Assembly (NCBI GenBank): GCA_015852425.1
Contig: JAAAIG010000974.1
Coordinates: 1 to 13,399, forward strand
Origin: Gryganskiella cystojenkinii
Taxonomy: Eukaryota; Mortierellomycota; Mortierellomycetes; Mortierellales; Mortierellaceae
Direction of reading: 5' to 3'
Length of the DNA: 13,399 bases
Shown: piece by piece, positions 1 through 8,538 of the stretch
How positions within the stretch are numbered: the first letter of the stretch is position 1
How the letters are laid out: every line of letters starts with the position of its first letter
The notes under the pieces: model-generated
Databases searched by the model: none
Told to the model about the DNA's origin: nothing
Seen by the model: the letters and a program-made list of their open reading frames with translations, nothing else
Translations under genes and position numbers: made by a program

Positions 1-33
1 CGCCAACTTGGAAACCTTTTTTTTTTCTTTCAG

Positions 34-3000
34 CTTCCTTTGCAATACGGAATGCTTTACTTTGACAACGCATACCCGCTCAGGATGGGATGGTGGGATT
101 TCAGATACTCACTTCTTCGACCAGGATGGAAATCATTGGAACGCAAGGCCAAAAATGAACTCGTCCCACCCGAGAACGGCATGCCTTTCCACTTCAAGAT
201 CGGAGGCATTGAGCCAAGGTAATGCAACATGTCGGCTCTACCCTTGATGCACTATGGAGTTTTCCTTTTTTTTTTTTTTTGTGGCGGACCCAGGATCGTG
301 ACTGACCATAAATCTTTACTTACTTGAGGTATTCAGATTGAAGGACGGAGGCATGTTTGTGCATTTCTCGTACGTTCATCCGAGTTCTTACACGACCAAG
401 GAAGCCCTCAAGGAGATCGAGACTCGCTGTGAACAACACCTCGCCAGTCATGGACATTACATGTGGTTCAATTTCCAAAAAGTTCGAGCTTTCCTCGTCA
501 AAGGATCTCCTTTCTTGGAAGACATGGCAAGTCGATACCCCAACAAACGCATCCGGATCGAGTACAACGGCGAATTGGGTGTCGAAGGGTTGTACACGCT
601 CTTTCGAAAATATGGTAAAATCGTCGACATCGTTCAAGTTCCCCCAGTCAAGGATATGCCGAAGCAAGCGATTGTTCAATACTCGTTCATGCGCGCCTCG
701 ACCAGCGCCAAGAACTGTCTTCATGGGGCTGAGATCAACGGGATTAGGATCAGTGTCACATACGAACGCACCCTGAAGACGAACGTGATCTGGAGCTGGT
801 TATCGAACCATCCGAGATTAAGTGTTCCCTTGGGCGGTTTCGTCCTTGCCGGTATCTCGTTCGTCGTCTTTGATCCTGTTCGAATCTTTAGTATGCACGC
901 CAAGATCACACGGTTGTTCAACGTGAACGAGTACCCGATCTTGAAATGGCTCCGCAAGGAAACTGTTGGTCGACTCGCCCGTACGAACGTGGATTCTCTC
1001 CAGGCCACAGGATGGAGAGAGCGAGAGGAAGACGAAGAGAAGCTCCGCCTCTGGTTACGCAACCCTCCAGAGACTTTTGCGATCGTTCAGGGACCCAGAG
1101 GTGCTGGAAAGACGGATATGGTCGAATACGCAATCAAAGGAAAGACCCATAAAGTCATCATCCGATGCGAGGAGTTGGCGAATGCTCGCAGTGAGGGCGA
1201 GATGTTGAAGATTCTGGCCAAGCAAGTTGGTTATATCCCCTTGTTCCAGTTTATGAGCACTCTCAACAACCTAATGGATATGGCGATCACTGCAACGACA
1301 GGGCAGAAGGCTGGTATGACTCGATTTTATGCTTGAGGCGTATGGTTTGATTATGCCTTTAATTTGTATCGTAAAGCTAATCGAAACTGCGTTCTCTACT
1401 GTCACTAGGTCTCTCCGCAACGTTTGAAGGCCAATTGAAAAAGATTTTAGAGACACTGACGATCGCGATTCAGCAAACTTCACCCACCAAGGACATGTCG
1501 AATGTTTCACCCGAGGCCATCATGAAGAAGATCGAATATACGCTGGAGGAGAAGGCGCGTAAGGCGGCCTTGGTGACATCTCGATCCAACAGTAACAGCA
1601 GTAATATCCCAGTTGAGAATTTGAACGCGACGACGGATGAAGAAAAGGCCGCCGCTGCCGCAAAGAAGGAAAAGAAGAAGAAAGAAGAGAGCAAGGGCTG
1701 TGATCCAGATGATATCCCTGTCGTAGTCATTGATGGATACATGTGTCGTGAGAAGGGACCGCATGCGAAGGAACTGTGGACAGTCTTGGCGGATTGGGCT
1801 GCAGTTCTGGTCGAGAACCATGTGGCGCACGTAGTTTTTATCAGCAACAATGTCTCTGCCTCCAAGCCTCTTTCAAAAGGTAAAGAAATCGCTCCTGGTG
1901 CGACGGGACATCTGCTCTGTTAACATTTTCTCGATGACTTTGAAATAACCTTCCATTCCTTCCATTTTGTGTGTGCGCGTGCAGCTCTTCCGAATATGAC
2001 CTTTGAGATGATCGTTCTCTCAGATGCCTCGCTGGACTCGGCTATGGAGTTTGTGTACAAGCACCTGGACAAGGAGGACTACCCGAACTTGAAGAAGTGC
2101 GTCCAGATCATTGGTGGTCGTCTCACTGATCTGGAGCTTTTTGTACAAAAAGTCAAGAGTGGAATGGGACCAGAAGGTAAAACGTCAAAACTTGACCCTT
2201 CACCTCGCTATGGTTCACTTGTTTTTGAAACAAATCGCTTTTTTATCCTTCAGTGTTTGATAACATAGTTTTTGTTTTATCCCCAACTTTTTAGATGCGG
2301 TGAATGATATTCTCGGACGCGCCGTGATCGAAGTCCGCAAGAGCGCGTTTGATTTCGACACAAGCGAGAAAAAGTCTGTGAGCTGGACACCCATTCAATT
2401 CTGGACCGTTTTGCGAGAGCTTGCTGTTTCCGACGTGGTAACGTTTCTCAGCATTTTCAACTTTGATATTTTTAAGACTTTTTTTCATTTTATGTTACTG
2501 ACACGCCTTTGCTTTTTTTCACACTGGTTTAACCTGTAGGTGAGCTATGATGAGCTCAAGATCCATCCTTTGTTCAAGAACGACGAGGCGCCGTTCAGTG
2601 CTATGGAGCAGGCCGAGTTGATCAACATCGGCCATAAGAACGGTAATTTAAACACAGCATTCCTCAAAGCCTCAGATGATGTTGACGAACGTGACTTTAA
2701 TTATTCAAGCTAACTCTTCCCGCACTATTACATTTCTTTTATAGGTCGACCATACTCTGTCCGACCTGGAAAGCCTATCTACCGCGCCGCCTTCCAGGAA
2801 ATTCTTGCAGATGATGGATTCGCGGCTGTGATGGATCTCGAATCTTCGACGTTCCTGGACAAGGAAGAGATGGCTAAGGTGGCAAAGTGGGAAGGTGAAC
2901 TCCGGGAACTCTCGAACCTATTGCACACAGACGGTAGCTGGATCTTTGGCGGCGGTCGTGTCCCCAAGGAAGTCGATGGTCGTGTCAAGTGGTTGATGAA

Positions 3001-3112
3001 GAAGCTGCAAGAGTCCCATGTTAAGATTGAGAAGTACGAAAAGGAAATGATCCAAGCCAAGAAGTCTGTTGCAGATTTGAGTGTTTCCACATCAGAAAAA
3101 CGTTCATCATAG
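34..3112 (+). CDS. YME2: YME2-type mitochondrial inner-membrane protein (RRM + P-loop ATPase), 5'-partial, 7 exons visible
   Basis: Exons 34-218, 337-1313, 1409-1879, 1985-2176, 2295-2437, 2540-2642 and 2745-3112 join without a frame break into 812 residues ending in TAG. All internal introns are GT-AG and 95-118 bp long. The 5' end is missing: a pyrimidine tract and CAG at 17-33 mark the acceptor of an earlier intron. Visible-residue landmarks: a conserved N-terminal part (MGWWDFRYSLLRPGW), an RRM at about 133-204 (RIRIEYNG, AIVQYSFMRA), a membrane span at about 225-242 (LGGFVLAGISFVVF), Walker A GPRGAGKT at about 314-321, a Walker-B-like VVVID at about 492-496, and a C-terminal coiled coil after RPGKPIYRAAFQEIL. 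Known of the family: Yme2 sits in the mitochondrial inner membrane and affects mitochondrial DNA escape and nucleoid maintenance. The yeast protein is about 850 residues, so only the targeting N-terminus should be missing. A Lys/Glu/Ala-rich insert lies between the Walker motifs. Confidence 0.93.
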
Positions 3113-3138
3113 ATCTTTCTTCCTCTTTGACCTGTCAC

Positions 3139-3144
3139 AATAAA
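3139..3144 (+). terminator. Poly(A) signal of YME2
   Basis: Canonical AATAAA starting 27 bases after the YME2 stop codon and followed by A/T-rich sequence. The spacing to the stop is short but usual for compact fungal genes. Confidence 0.6.
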
Positions 3145-3164
3145 AATATTGAATAACTACAAGA

Positions 3165-3288
3165 CGGCCCAAAGTTGATCTACAAATTGGCGCAAAGCTA
3201 AATACAAACTGTCAATCAATGAAATTACCCAAACTGGGCCACAGCAATATTCATGTCGGCTCAAAATTGATCTACGCGTTGACCCAAA
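3165..3288. repeat. Pair of 32-bp imperfect direct repeats
   Basis: Copy 1 is 3165-3196 and copy 2 is 3257-3288. Ungapped alignment gives 25 of 32 identical bases, with an identical core TTGATCTAC and identical CAAA ends. The copies start 92 bp apart. The pair lies just past the YME2 poly(A) signal in non-coding DNA and may be what remains of a dispersed or tandem repeat family. Confidence 0.55.
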
Positions 3289-4025
3289 TGAATGTTGGTG
3301 GACTTCAAATGACATGCAAGTAGGTGCGAGCGAGAGCGAGTTCACCTTTTGGAAGAATGTGGGGATTTCTTGGCGTCCGTTGAGGCAACCGATTATATCG
3401 AGCGCTATGCTTTCATATATTGAAAAAAAAATAGCATTATTGGCAGTTTGTGTTTTTGAGGATTCTCGTGTAAAGCATGACTTTCTCATAATGTTGTCAG
3501 CTTTCCCGTCTCGTTCTGGCTCATTTTTGTCTCTCTCGACTCCCCTGTCCACCTTTTTTCCCGGGCGCAACATCCATCTGCTTTTGTCTTCTAATTTCAG
3601 GTTGACACAATCAATCGGAAAAGTCAATCGCCTCTCTTCTCCTATCTCCTAGTAGAGGAAGGCCCAAAATAAAACAAGCGTGAAAAGAAATGCGCCAGCA
3701 GGAACCGCTATTTTTTCCGAGCGAACAAAATGCATCGATCCCCCTGATCTCTTGCTTTTTTGGCATTTGTTTTTATTTTTTGTTGGATCAATTTATCTGC
3801 TTTGATTTACATGCTGTGCTAGTTTGTGTGTCTGTCTGCACATGCCTGGTCGGGTATCAGGAGCCACGCCCGGAGTCGGTCTATCGTGTTGTCCACGAGT
3901 TCATAACTTTCAATTCGAGATTTTCTTGCAACTATACGAGTCCTAGAGACAAAGCCAAGTTTTCTAGAGCATGCAAGGTACCCTTTGCGCTCGCACAAAC
4001 TGGACTGACCTATCCTAAGACCTGG

Positions 4026-4055
4026 CTCCATAGAGTTTCAGACTCTAAGCTGGAG
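4026..4055. repeat. Small imperfect hairpin
   Basis: Six bases TAGAGT (4031-4036) pair with ACTCTA (4042-4047) around loop TTCAG. A further five-base pairing, CTCCA (4026-4030) with TGGAG (4051-4055), is separated by a 3-base bulge. There is no T-run after it and no RNA family is recognised, so it may be chance. Confidence 0.25.
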
Positions 4056-4854
4056 GACCTGGCCATCAGGCTTTGACATACCGGCACAATCGTTTTCAAA
4101 AAGAAATGAACAAAAAAGAATAGAACCCTTTCGAGCAAAAGTGTATCTGCAGATGTTTCCTATCCTCGGCTTCATGACTCACATTCAGATCAAAATTGAG
4201 TGCCAAACGCTCTCTTCGTCCGTTAGCAGATTCTCGACTTATGAGGAAAATGAGCATTTTTTGAACAGATATTCCTCCCGTTGCGGCAACCACGTCGACC
4301 AACGCGTCGCAAAGTGCACCCAGAATCCGAACGCCGCATAATAGCTTTCCCGATTGAAATCAACCCCACAAGAGCAACAAAGCTGAATATATTACATGTT
4401 TGTTGCACAAAGAGAACGCGGCGTGTCTCAAACTGCATCCCGTAAACAACATGGAAGGAGAAACTGGGTTGACTGGTTGACTGGGACAGCGTGGGAGAGA
4501 AAGATAGGAAGGCAGGGGCAGGGGCAGGACAGCGACAGAGGCAGGGACGGGGATCAGAGTGCAATTTCTGGCTCCATTTTTTTCATTTTGCTTTTAGACT
4601 CTTCGGAAGATTCTCTTTTCCCTCTCATGGTCCACGGTTCGGAAAAAGGCATGTGCTCACTCAGGGTCCGGTCGCTCGAGTTGACGAAACATGCCTGTTT
4701 TTTGGTCAACAATCAGTCAGCGGCCGAAAGATGGACAGCCCCCTGTCTATCCCGACGACCAACCCGGAAAAAAATACACCGCTCCATACGATTATCGGCA
4801 TCATTTTCGTTCCTTGACAGCGGGTCATAAAATACACACCATTGTAACAAGTAG

Positions 4855-4880
4855 AGTACAGTGTACTAAGAGTAGTACTA
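4855..4880. repeat. Adjacent GTAC-centred palindromes
   Basis: AGTACAGTGTACT at 4855-4867 is an exact inverted repeat around a single central base. TAGTACTA at 4873-4880 is an exact 8-base palindrome. They lie about 500 bp upstream of the secreted-protein start codon. They could be a dimeric transcription-factor site, but no factor can be named from sequence alone. Confidence 0.35.
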
Positions 4881-5091
4881 TATTTTGCATGATTCACGGC
4901 GGTGCTACTGATTCAGTGTGTTGTTCTTCGATAATGTTTGTGATATTGCATTTCATTTTCACGCCATTCTCAAGAGTTGGAACAACGGCGCTCATTTAGT
5001 TTGAACTATTAGGATCCTCTAGAAGTCAACGACTCCCCCTCTCTCTCTGCCCACGCTCTTGCTTACATCCATCGACTGCAATATTAACAAT

Positions 5092-5110
5092 AACAACAAC
5101 AACAACAACA
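5092..5110 (+). repeat. AAC/CAA triplet microsatellite
   Basis: About six uninterrupted AAC units, followed by an A-run. It lies upstream of the TATA-like box of the secreted-protein gene, in presumed promoter DNA. Confidence 0.85.
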
Positions 5111-5182
5111 ATAAAAAAACGACTGCAACAATTGATTGCACTGCCGCATACCTTATTTTCCGTTGGGGAAACCCCATTCAGG

Positions 5183-5190
5183 TTTAAAAG
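5183..5190 (+). promoter_or_regulatory. TATA-like box of the secreted-protein gene
   Basis: TTTAAAAG lies 181 bases upstream of the start codon at 5371, after an AAC-repeat/A-run region. Transcription would then begin about 30 bases downstream, leaving a leader of about 150 bases, before removal of the candidate leader intron. This is motif and position only. Confidence 0.4.
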
Positions 5191-5254
5191 CGACCCATTT
5201 CGGCCTCTTTTCTTCTTTGTCTCTCAAACACCGAACCGCACCACACCACACCAC

Positions 5255-5350
5255 GTACGTGTTCATTCTCATCGCACGCTGTCCTCCCCTTTTATTGCGT
5301 CGAAATCCATCGGAAATTTAACTCTGACTCTCTTCCTATTGCTTCTATAG
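5255..5350 (+). other. Candidate 5'-UTR intron of the secreted-protein gene
   Basis: GTACGT donor at 5255, a CTGAC branch-point-like motif shortly before a pyrimidine-rich tract, and a TATAG acceptor ending at 5350, 20 bases before the start codon. The 96-bp length matches the introns of YME2. The coding region itself has no intron, so this would be a leader intron. Transcript reads would settle it. Confidence 0.5.
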
Positions 5351-5370
5351 ATAATCTCGTCAAAATCAAA

Positions 5371-5718
5371 ATGCACAAGCTCTTGCTGTTGTTGGGTCTC
5401 TGCACCGCTACTGCCCTTGCTCAAACCTCCTGGTCTTTCTCTTGCACAAACAACCGCGGTACGACTGTGACTGCCCCCGTCTCTGGCAAGAGAGTCTGTA
5501 TCTGCCTCAAGACTTCTCAGACCGCCAAGCTCGGAAACGTCAACGGAGGTACCATGAAGTTGTTCTCGACCGATGATTGCACCGGCAACTTTGTCCAACT
5601 TGCCAAGGGAAAGACTCAGAACAACGCCCAGTGGGTGAACAGTGCTTCCGTGGGTCAGCCCAACATCGCGTCCGCTGGTCCCTTCAACTGTGACCCATGT
5701 GTTACCGCGAGTGATTAG
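5371..5718 (+). CDS. Small secreted cysteine-containing protein
   Basis: Uninterrupted 115-residue protein starting at ATG with A at -3. The first 17 residues form a textbook signal peptide (MHK, a Leu-rich core, then cleavage after ALA), giving a mature protein of about 98 residues. The mature chain has six cysteines (25, 43, 45, 70, 107, 110), consistent with three disulfides, including a CxC and a CxxC pair. The segment LFSTDDCTGNFVQL recalls beta/gamma-crystallin-like repeats, but that is only a suggestion. All 7 lysines are AAG and all 10 asparagines AAC, a bias expected of a highly expressed gene. The function is unknown. It could be a wall-associated, antimicrobial or host-interaction protein, and nothing here decides between them. 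Confidence 0.88.
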   Translation: MHKLLLLLGLCTATALAQTSWSFSCTNNRGTTVTAPVSGKRVCICLKTSQTAKLGNVNGGTMKLFSTDDCTGNFVQLAKGKTQNNAQWVNSASVGQPNIASAGPFNCDPCVTASD

Positions 5719-5721
5719 AAC

Positions 5722-5727
5722 AATAAA
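5722..5727 (+). terminator. Possible poly(A) signal of the secreted-protein gene
   Basis: AATAAA begins only four bases after the TAG stop. The motif is canonical, but the spacing is very short, so cleavage may be directed by other A/T-rich elements further downstream. Confidence 0.4.
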
Positions 5728-6690
5728 TAGGCCAACATTGGCACTGCGAGTAGAGATTTGAAGAGAAGGAGAGTGTTGCACCACATATGGACATGCATGT
5801 CACTGGTTTAGAATAATTGAATTATTTTTGCTGGATAGTCTGCTTTTCAGTGTCTGCGTGTGCTGGTGGAAGTGGGCGGGACCTGTAATCGAGATCTGAG
5901 CGCGACGTCCGTTGCAAACAAGGTGAAGATTTTGGATGGAGATTGATATGAAAACAATCTGATCACAGATCTTCGTAGAACACACGAGTCATCTCTGAGA
6001 CAGGAGAGTGTATGAACCCTTTTCTATTTATTTGTACTCTTCAAAGGGTCACTTTCTTTTCTATCATTTGCTTTCTCTTTGTGAGGAAAAGCAGTGAGAA
6101 TGTCGCTGTTCTGCGCGCCAAACTCCCCTCCTCCCCGCGCGTCCTGTTGTTATTGTTGTCACCAACAAGAGCATCAAAAAAGATGGTTTCTTTTCTTCAC
6201 TCTATCCGCCTTTCTCTCCTGACTCCTCCCTCCCCTGGCCTCTTCTTTGTACCTCCGAGACCGCCATCGTGGCTGATCTGTCGATCGGATGTGCTCATGG
6301 TCAAGGAGTGGAAACGAAGAGTCAACAAGGACTGCCACGACCTTGGATAGAGGACTCCGGATATAAGAACCATAAAAATTAAGAAGAAAACAAAGGGAGA
6401 AGCACGAATGGAGGAATGGAAACAGGAAACGTTCTCGAAGTTTGTTTTGTTAACAGACTTTTGGACGCGACAACGCAGGGGGACCTAGACGCGTCACACA
6501 TGAGGGAGACGCCACTAAATTTATCGTCCTAAGAAAGCACGATGCTCCTATCGCCCCCACCTGCGTCCCGTCGCTTCATAAATTCATTGAGCTGCGTTTC
6601 TAAAGGACTCTTTTTTTTAATTGTAAAAGACAACTATTGCTGACGGGAGGGGGATACATAGATTGGGTCTAGAATTGGGTTGGTTTTTTT
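5728..6690. other. Intergenic region between convergent genes
   Basis: About 960 bp between the ends of the secreted-protein gene (+) and the calmodulin-like gene (-). It should contain both 3' ends. One 112-codon frame on + (6012-6350) has no recognisable domain and coding-unlike codon use. No RNA gene or repeat of note was seen. Confidence 0.55.
6616..6621 (-). terminator. Possible poly(A) signal (ATTAAA) of the calmodulin-like gene
   Basis: On the minus strand ATTAAA lies 69 bases beyond the TAA stop (6691-6693) and is followed by an A-run. It is the common variant of AATAAA, and no canonical AATAAA was noticed closer. Confidence 0.35.
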
Positions 6691-7911
6691 TTACAAAACG
6701 TGCTCGCCACGGAGCTTCTTCTCGGACTTCTGCATAATCTTCAAGAATTCCTCGAGAGTGATACGACCATCACCAGAGACATCGGCCTCATGGACAATCT
6801 CGTCAACATCGGCCTAAATGTCATTTTAAAAACGTAAAGGGCTCGAAGACGTTAGATGATTTCCCTCTTGGCGATCTGCAACTCGTAATCTTTGCTTTTG
6901 CGCCGAAAGGAATATAAAAAAAAAAGCTTACCTCAGAGAGAGAGTTGTTGCCATAGTGCTGGAGAGCAGCACGGAGCTCAGCCGACGAGACGTTACCGGA
7001 ACCATCCTTGTTGATGGAACGGAAAAGAGCACCGTAGGCCTCATCCGAGGTCTCGGCTCCCTTGTGGTTCTGGGCCAACAAGGCCGAGAATGCCTTGAAA
7101 TCCAAGGGCTGAGTGGGGAGTTTGATGTTCCTGGCCAACTCGGAATCGCCCAACTTCTGTTAATAGTTTCATGCGCATAGATGAGAAGAAAAGAAGGTAA
7201 AAGAGTAGAAAGGTAGGAAGGCAGGTTAGCGGACAAGTACGCGATGGACTCGCACAGCTCTTAATTGGGTCATTGTTTCTTTGGATCAAAAGGAGGGGAA
7301 AAAAACAAGAAAAAGAAAATCGCCCTTTTGAAAAATAAAACATCAGAGGGAGGGAACAAAGAATTCCTGGAATCAACAACTCAAAGAAGGGTCGAAAATC
7401 GAAAAACGTGGGCAAGGAGATGGAAAACAAACGCCATATTTGCAAAAAGCGGAGTGAGGAAAAAAAGAATGCGTTCTATTCCTCGGTAAAAGGAGAGAAA
7501 CATCTCTCATCCAATCCCAGGGAGGGGTCGCAGACTCGCAGGGACCAAAGACGGCAACCAAAGCAGTGACACCAACTAAAAGTAAGGGCGTCAGGTCCTC
7601 GTGGTCAGATAAGACGTCCAAGGAGAAAAAGAAAGAAAAAGAGGGTGTTGAGCCCGTAACGTTTCTTTGGTTCTCGTGTGGTGTCTTTGTTATTGGAAGG
7701 TGGAGGATAATAGTTGAGAGAAGTACCAAAACTGAAGTGGTATTCATTTCATCAAAAAAAACGTGGGTAGTGGAGAATGAATGATGAGAGGCGGAACACT
7801 TGCAGCGACAAACTCGGCAAAGGCCTGGGGCTGGATGACACCAGAGTTGGTGGGGTCGAAGAGAGCGAAAGCCTCCTTGAATTCGACTTCCTGAGCGTGA
7901 GAAAGAGACAT
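6691..7911 (-). CDS. Calmodulin / myosin-light-chain-like EF-hand protein, 3 exons
   Basis: Exons 7911-7804, 7156-6932 and 6813-6691 (108+225+123 nt) give 151 residues, close to calmodulin's 149. Start ATG at 7911 has A at -3, followed by EVEFKEAFALFD as in calmodulin-family N-termini. Loop 1 (19-30, DPTNSGVIQPQA) lacks the final acidic residue and hand 2 has lost its loop. Loop 3 (85-96, NKDGSGNVSSAE) begins with Asn, and loop 4 (122-133, DVSGDGRITLEE) is canonical. Loss of hands 1-2 with a retained C-lobe recalls essential myosin light chains and Cdc4, so it may be a light chain or a calmodulin-like regulator rather than calmodulin. Intron 2 is ordinary (6814-6931, GT-AG). Intron 1 is best read as GC-AG, 647 bp, because that keeps FVAKLG in register with calmodulin's VMRSLG. 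A GT donor six bases downstream would insert two residues. Confidence 0.85.
7157..7803 (-). other. Long intron 1 of the calmodulin-like gene, probable GC-AG
   Basis: Donor GCAAGT (7803 downward) is the consensus hexamer of GC-AG introns. The acceptor is a CAGAAG tandem at 7159-7154. The 647-bp length is several times that of the other introns. The interior is A/T-rich with no convincing exon on either strand. The competing donor GTGTTC (at 7799) gives the wrong phase, and GTTCCG (at 7797) is in phase but a poor consensus. Confidence 0.6.
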
Positions 7912-8245
7912 ATTGATGGATATGGATGTGATGGAGATGTGAGTATTGATGAAAGAGAGAGATGAGAAACGGAGATGATGAGGGACTTTTTTTTTGAGCT
8001 TCAGAGCAAAAAAAACACGTTTGCCCGCAAGCGCACAAATCGCATGTTAACCGGTCGCAGTCACGCCATCGGGAAACAAGTTTTTTACGCACAAAAAAGC
8101 GGGAGGTTGCTACCGGTGACAGGGGTAGGACAAGAGTGTGACATCAAAGTCGAAGATGACAAAAGGACTCCGTCGTCGCAAAGCAGTTGTGATCGATAAC
8201 TCGACAAGGAACTAAAGAGTGTGGAGATGCGAAAACTGAATGGTA
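7912..8245 (-). promoter_or_regulatory. Leader and promoter region of the calmodulin-like gene
   Basis: About 330 bp between the start codon and the poly(A)-like motif of the gene upstream. On the minus strand the 60 bases before ATG are rich in CATCT/CCATC-type pyrimidine sequence, as in many fungal leaders. No TATA box stands out. Confidence 0.4.
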
Positions 8246-8251
8246 TTTATT
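8246..8251 (-). terminator. Possible poly(A) signal of the PGA2-like gene
   Basis: Canonical AATAAA on the minus strand, about 290 bases beyond the TAA stop of the small membrane protein. The long distance would place the coding-like frame at 8371-8529 inside its 3' UTR. Confidence 0.45.
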
Positions 8252-8367
8252 ATTGTGGTGATACGGATAGGTTCAAGATGTGTCCCTCGATCCTTGAAAG
8301 GATTTGCTTGTTGAGTTTTGGAAAGCGCTAACGTCGAGGCCAGTAGGGATACCGCAGGGAGGAGTGC

Positions 8368-8529
8368 TCAGGATCTCAAGAATCGTTGGTGAAATGGACT
8401 GTCCAAGTGTTCTCGTGGATCGCGGCGGTACTTGTTCTTTTCAGTCACCTGCCTTATCTGTTCATAACGATTCTTGATTGACAAACCCTTATCAAAAAGA
8501 CCGTGGGACTCGTTCTTTGTTGGTGGGGT
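8368..8529 (-). other. Coding-like open frame behind two stops, downstream of the PGA2-like gene
   Basis: Immediately after the TAA stop of the small membrane protein, the same frame reads two sense codons, a second TAA and then 53 sense codons, ending in TGA (8368-8370). The peptide is strongly charged (for example GLSIKNRYEQIRQ, TEKNKYRRDPREHLDS) and parts use the C/G-ending codons of real genes here (AAC AAG TAC CGC CGC). It has no ATG of its own. It could be an alternative or missed 3' exon, a decayed C-terminus, or chance. No family was recognised. Confidence 0.3.
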
Positions 8530-8538
8530 TTAGCTCTT

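Larger units (their letters stand above)
3145..5182. other. Long intergenic stretch without a recognisable gene
   Basis: About 2.0 kb between the YME2 3' end and the TATA-like box of the secreted-protein gene. Open frames of 60-156 codons occur on both strands, but none shows a domain, a plausible splice pattern or the AAG/AAC-rich codon use of the real genes here. Visible structure: the direct repeats near 3165-3288, an imperfect hairpin at 4026-4055, purine-rich GGCAGGGGCAG-type sequence near 4506-4550, GTAC palindromes at 4855-4880 and an AAC-triplet run at 5092-5110. Confidence 0.6.

Noticed and set aside
3157..3627. 156-codon open frame on the minus strand behind YME2
   Set aside because: It has no domain or signal, covers the repeat pair, and lacks the AAG/AAC-type codon bias of the real genes. 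Long open frames by chance are expected in this base composition.
3690..4076. 128-codon open frame on the plus strand in the large gap
   Set aside because: The N-terminal half is Phe/Cys-rich translated T-rich sequence, codon use is unlike neighbouring genes, and there is no recognisable family or splice partner.
6012..6350. 112-codon plus-strand frame between convergent genes
   Set aside because: The composition is that of pyrimidine-rich non-coding DNA (Phe/Leu/Ser/Pro), with no domain or supporting context.
7373..8092. 239-codon minus-strand frame over exon 1 and intron 1 of the calmodulin-like gene
   Set aside because: It overlaps the true exon in another frame and crosses the intron. 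The true frame gives an EF-hand protein, while this one gives no recognisable motif.
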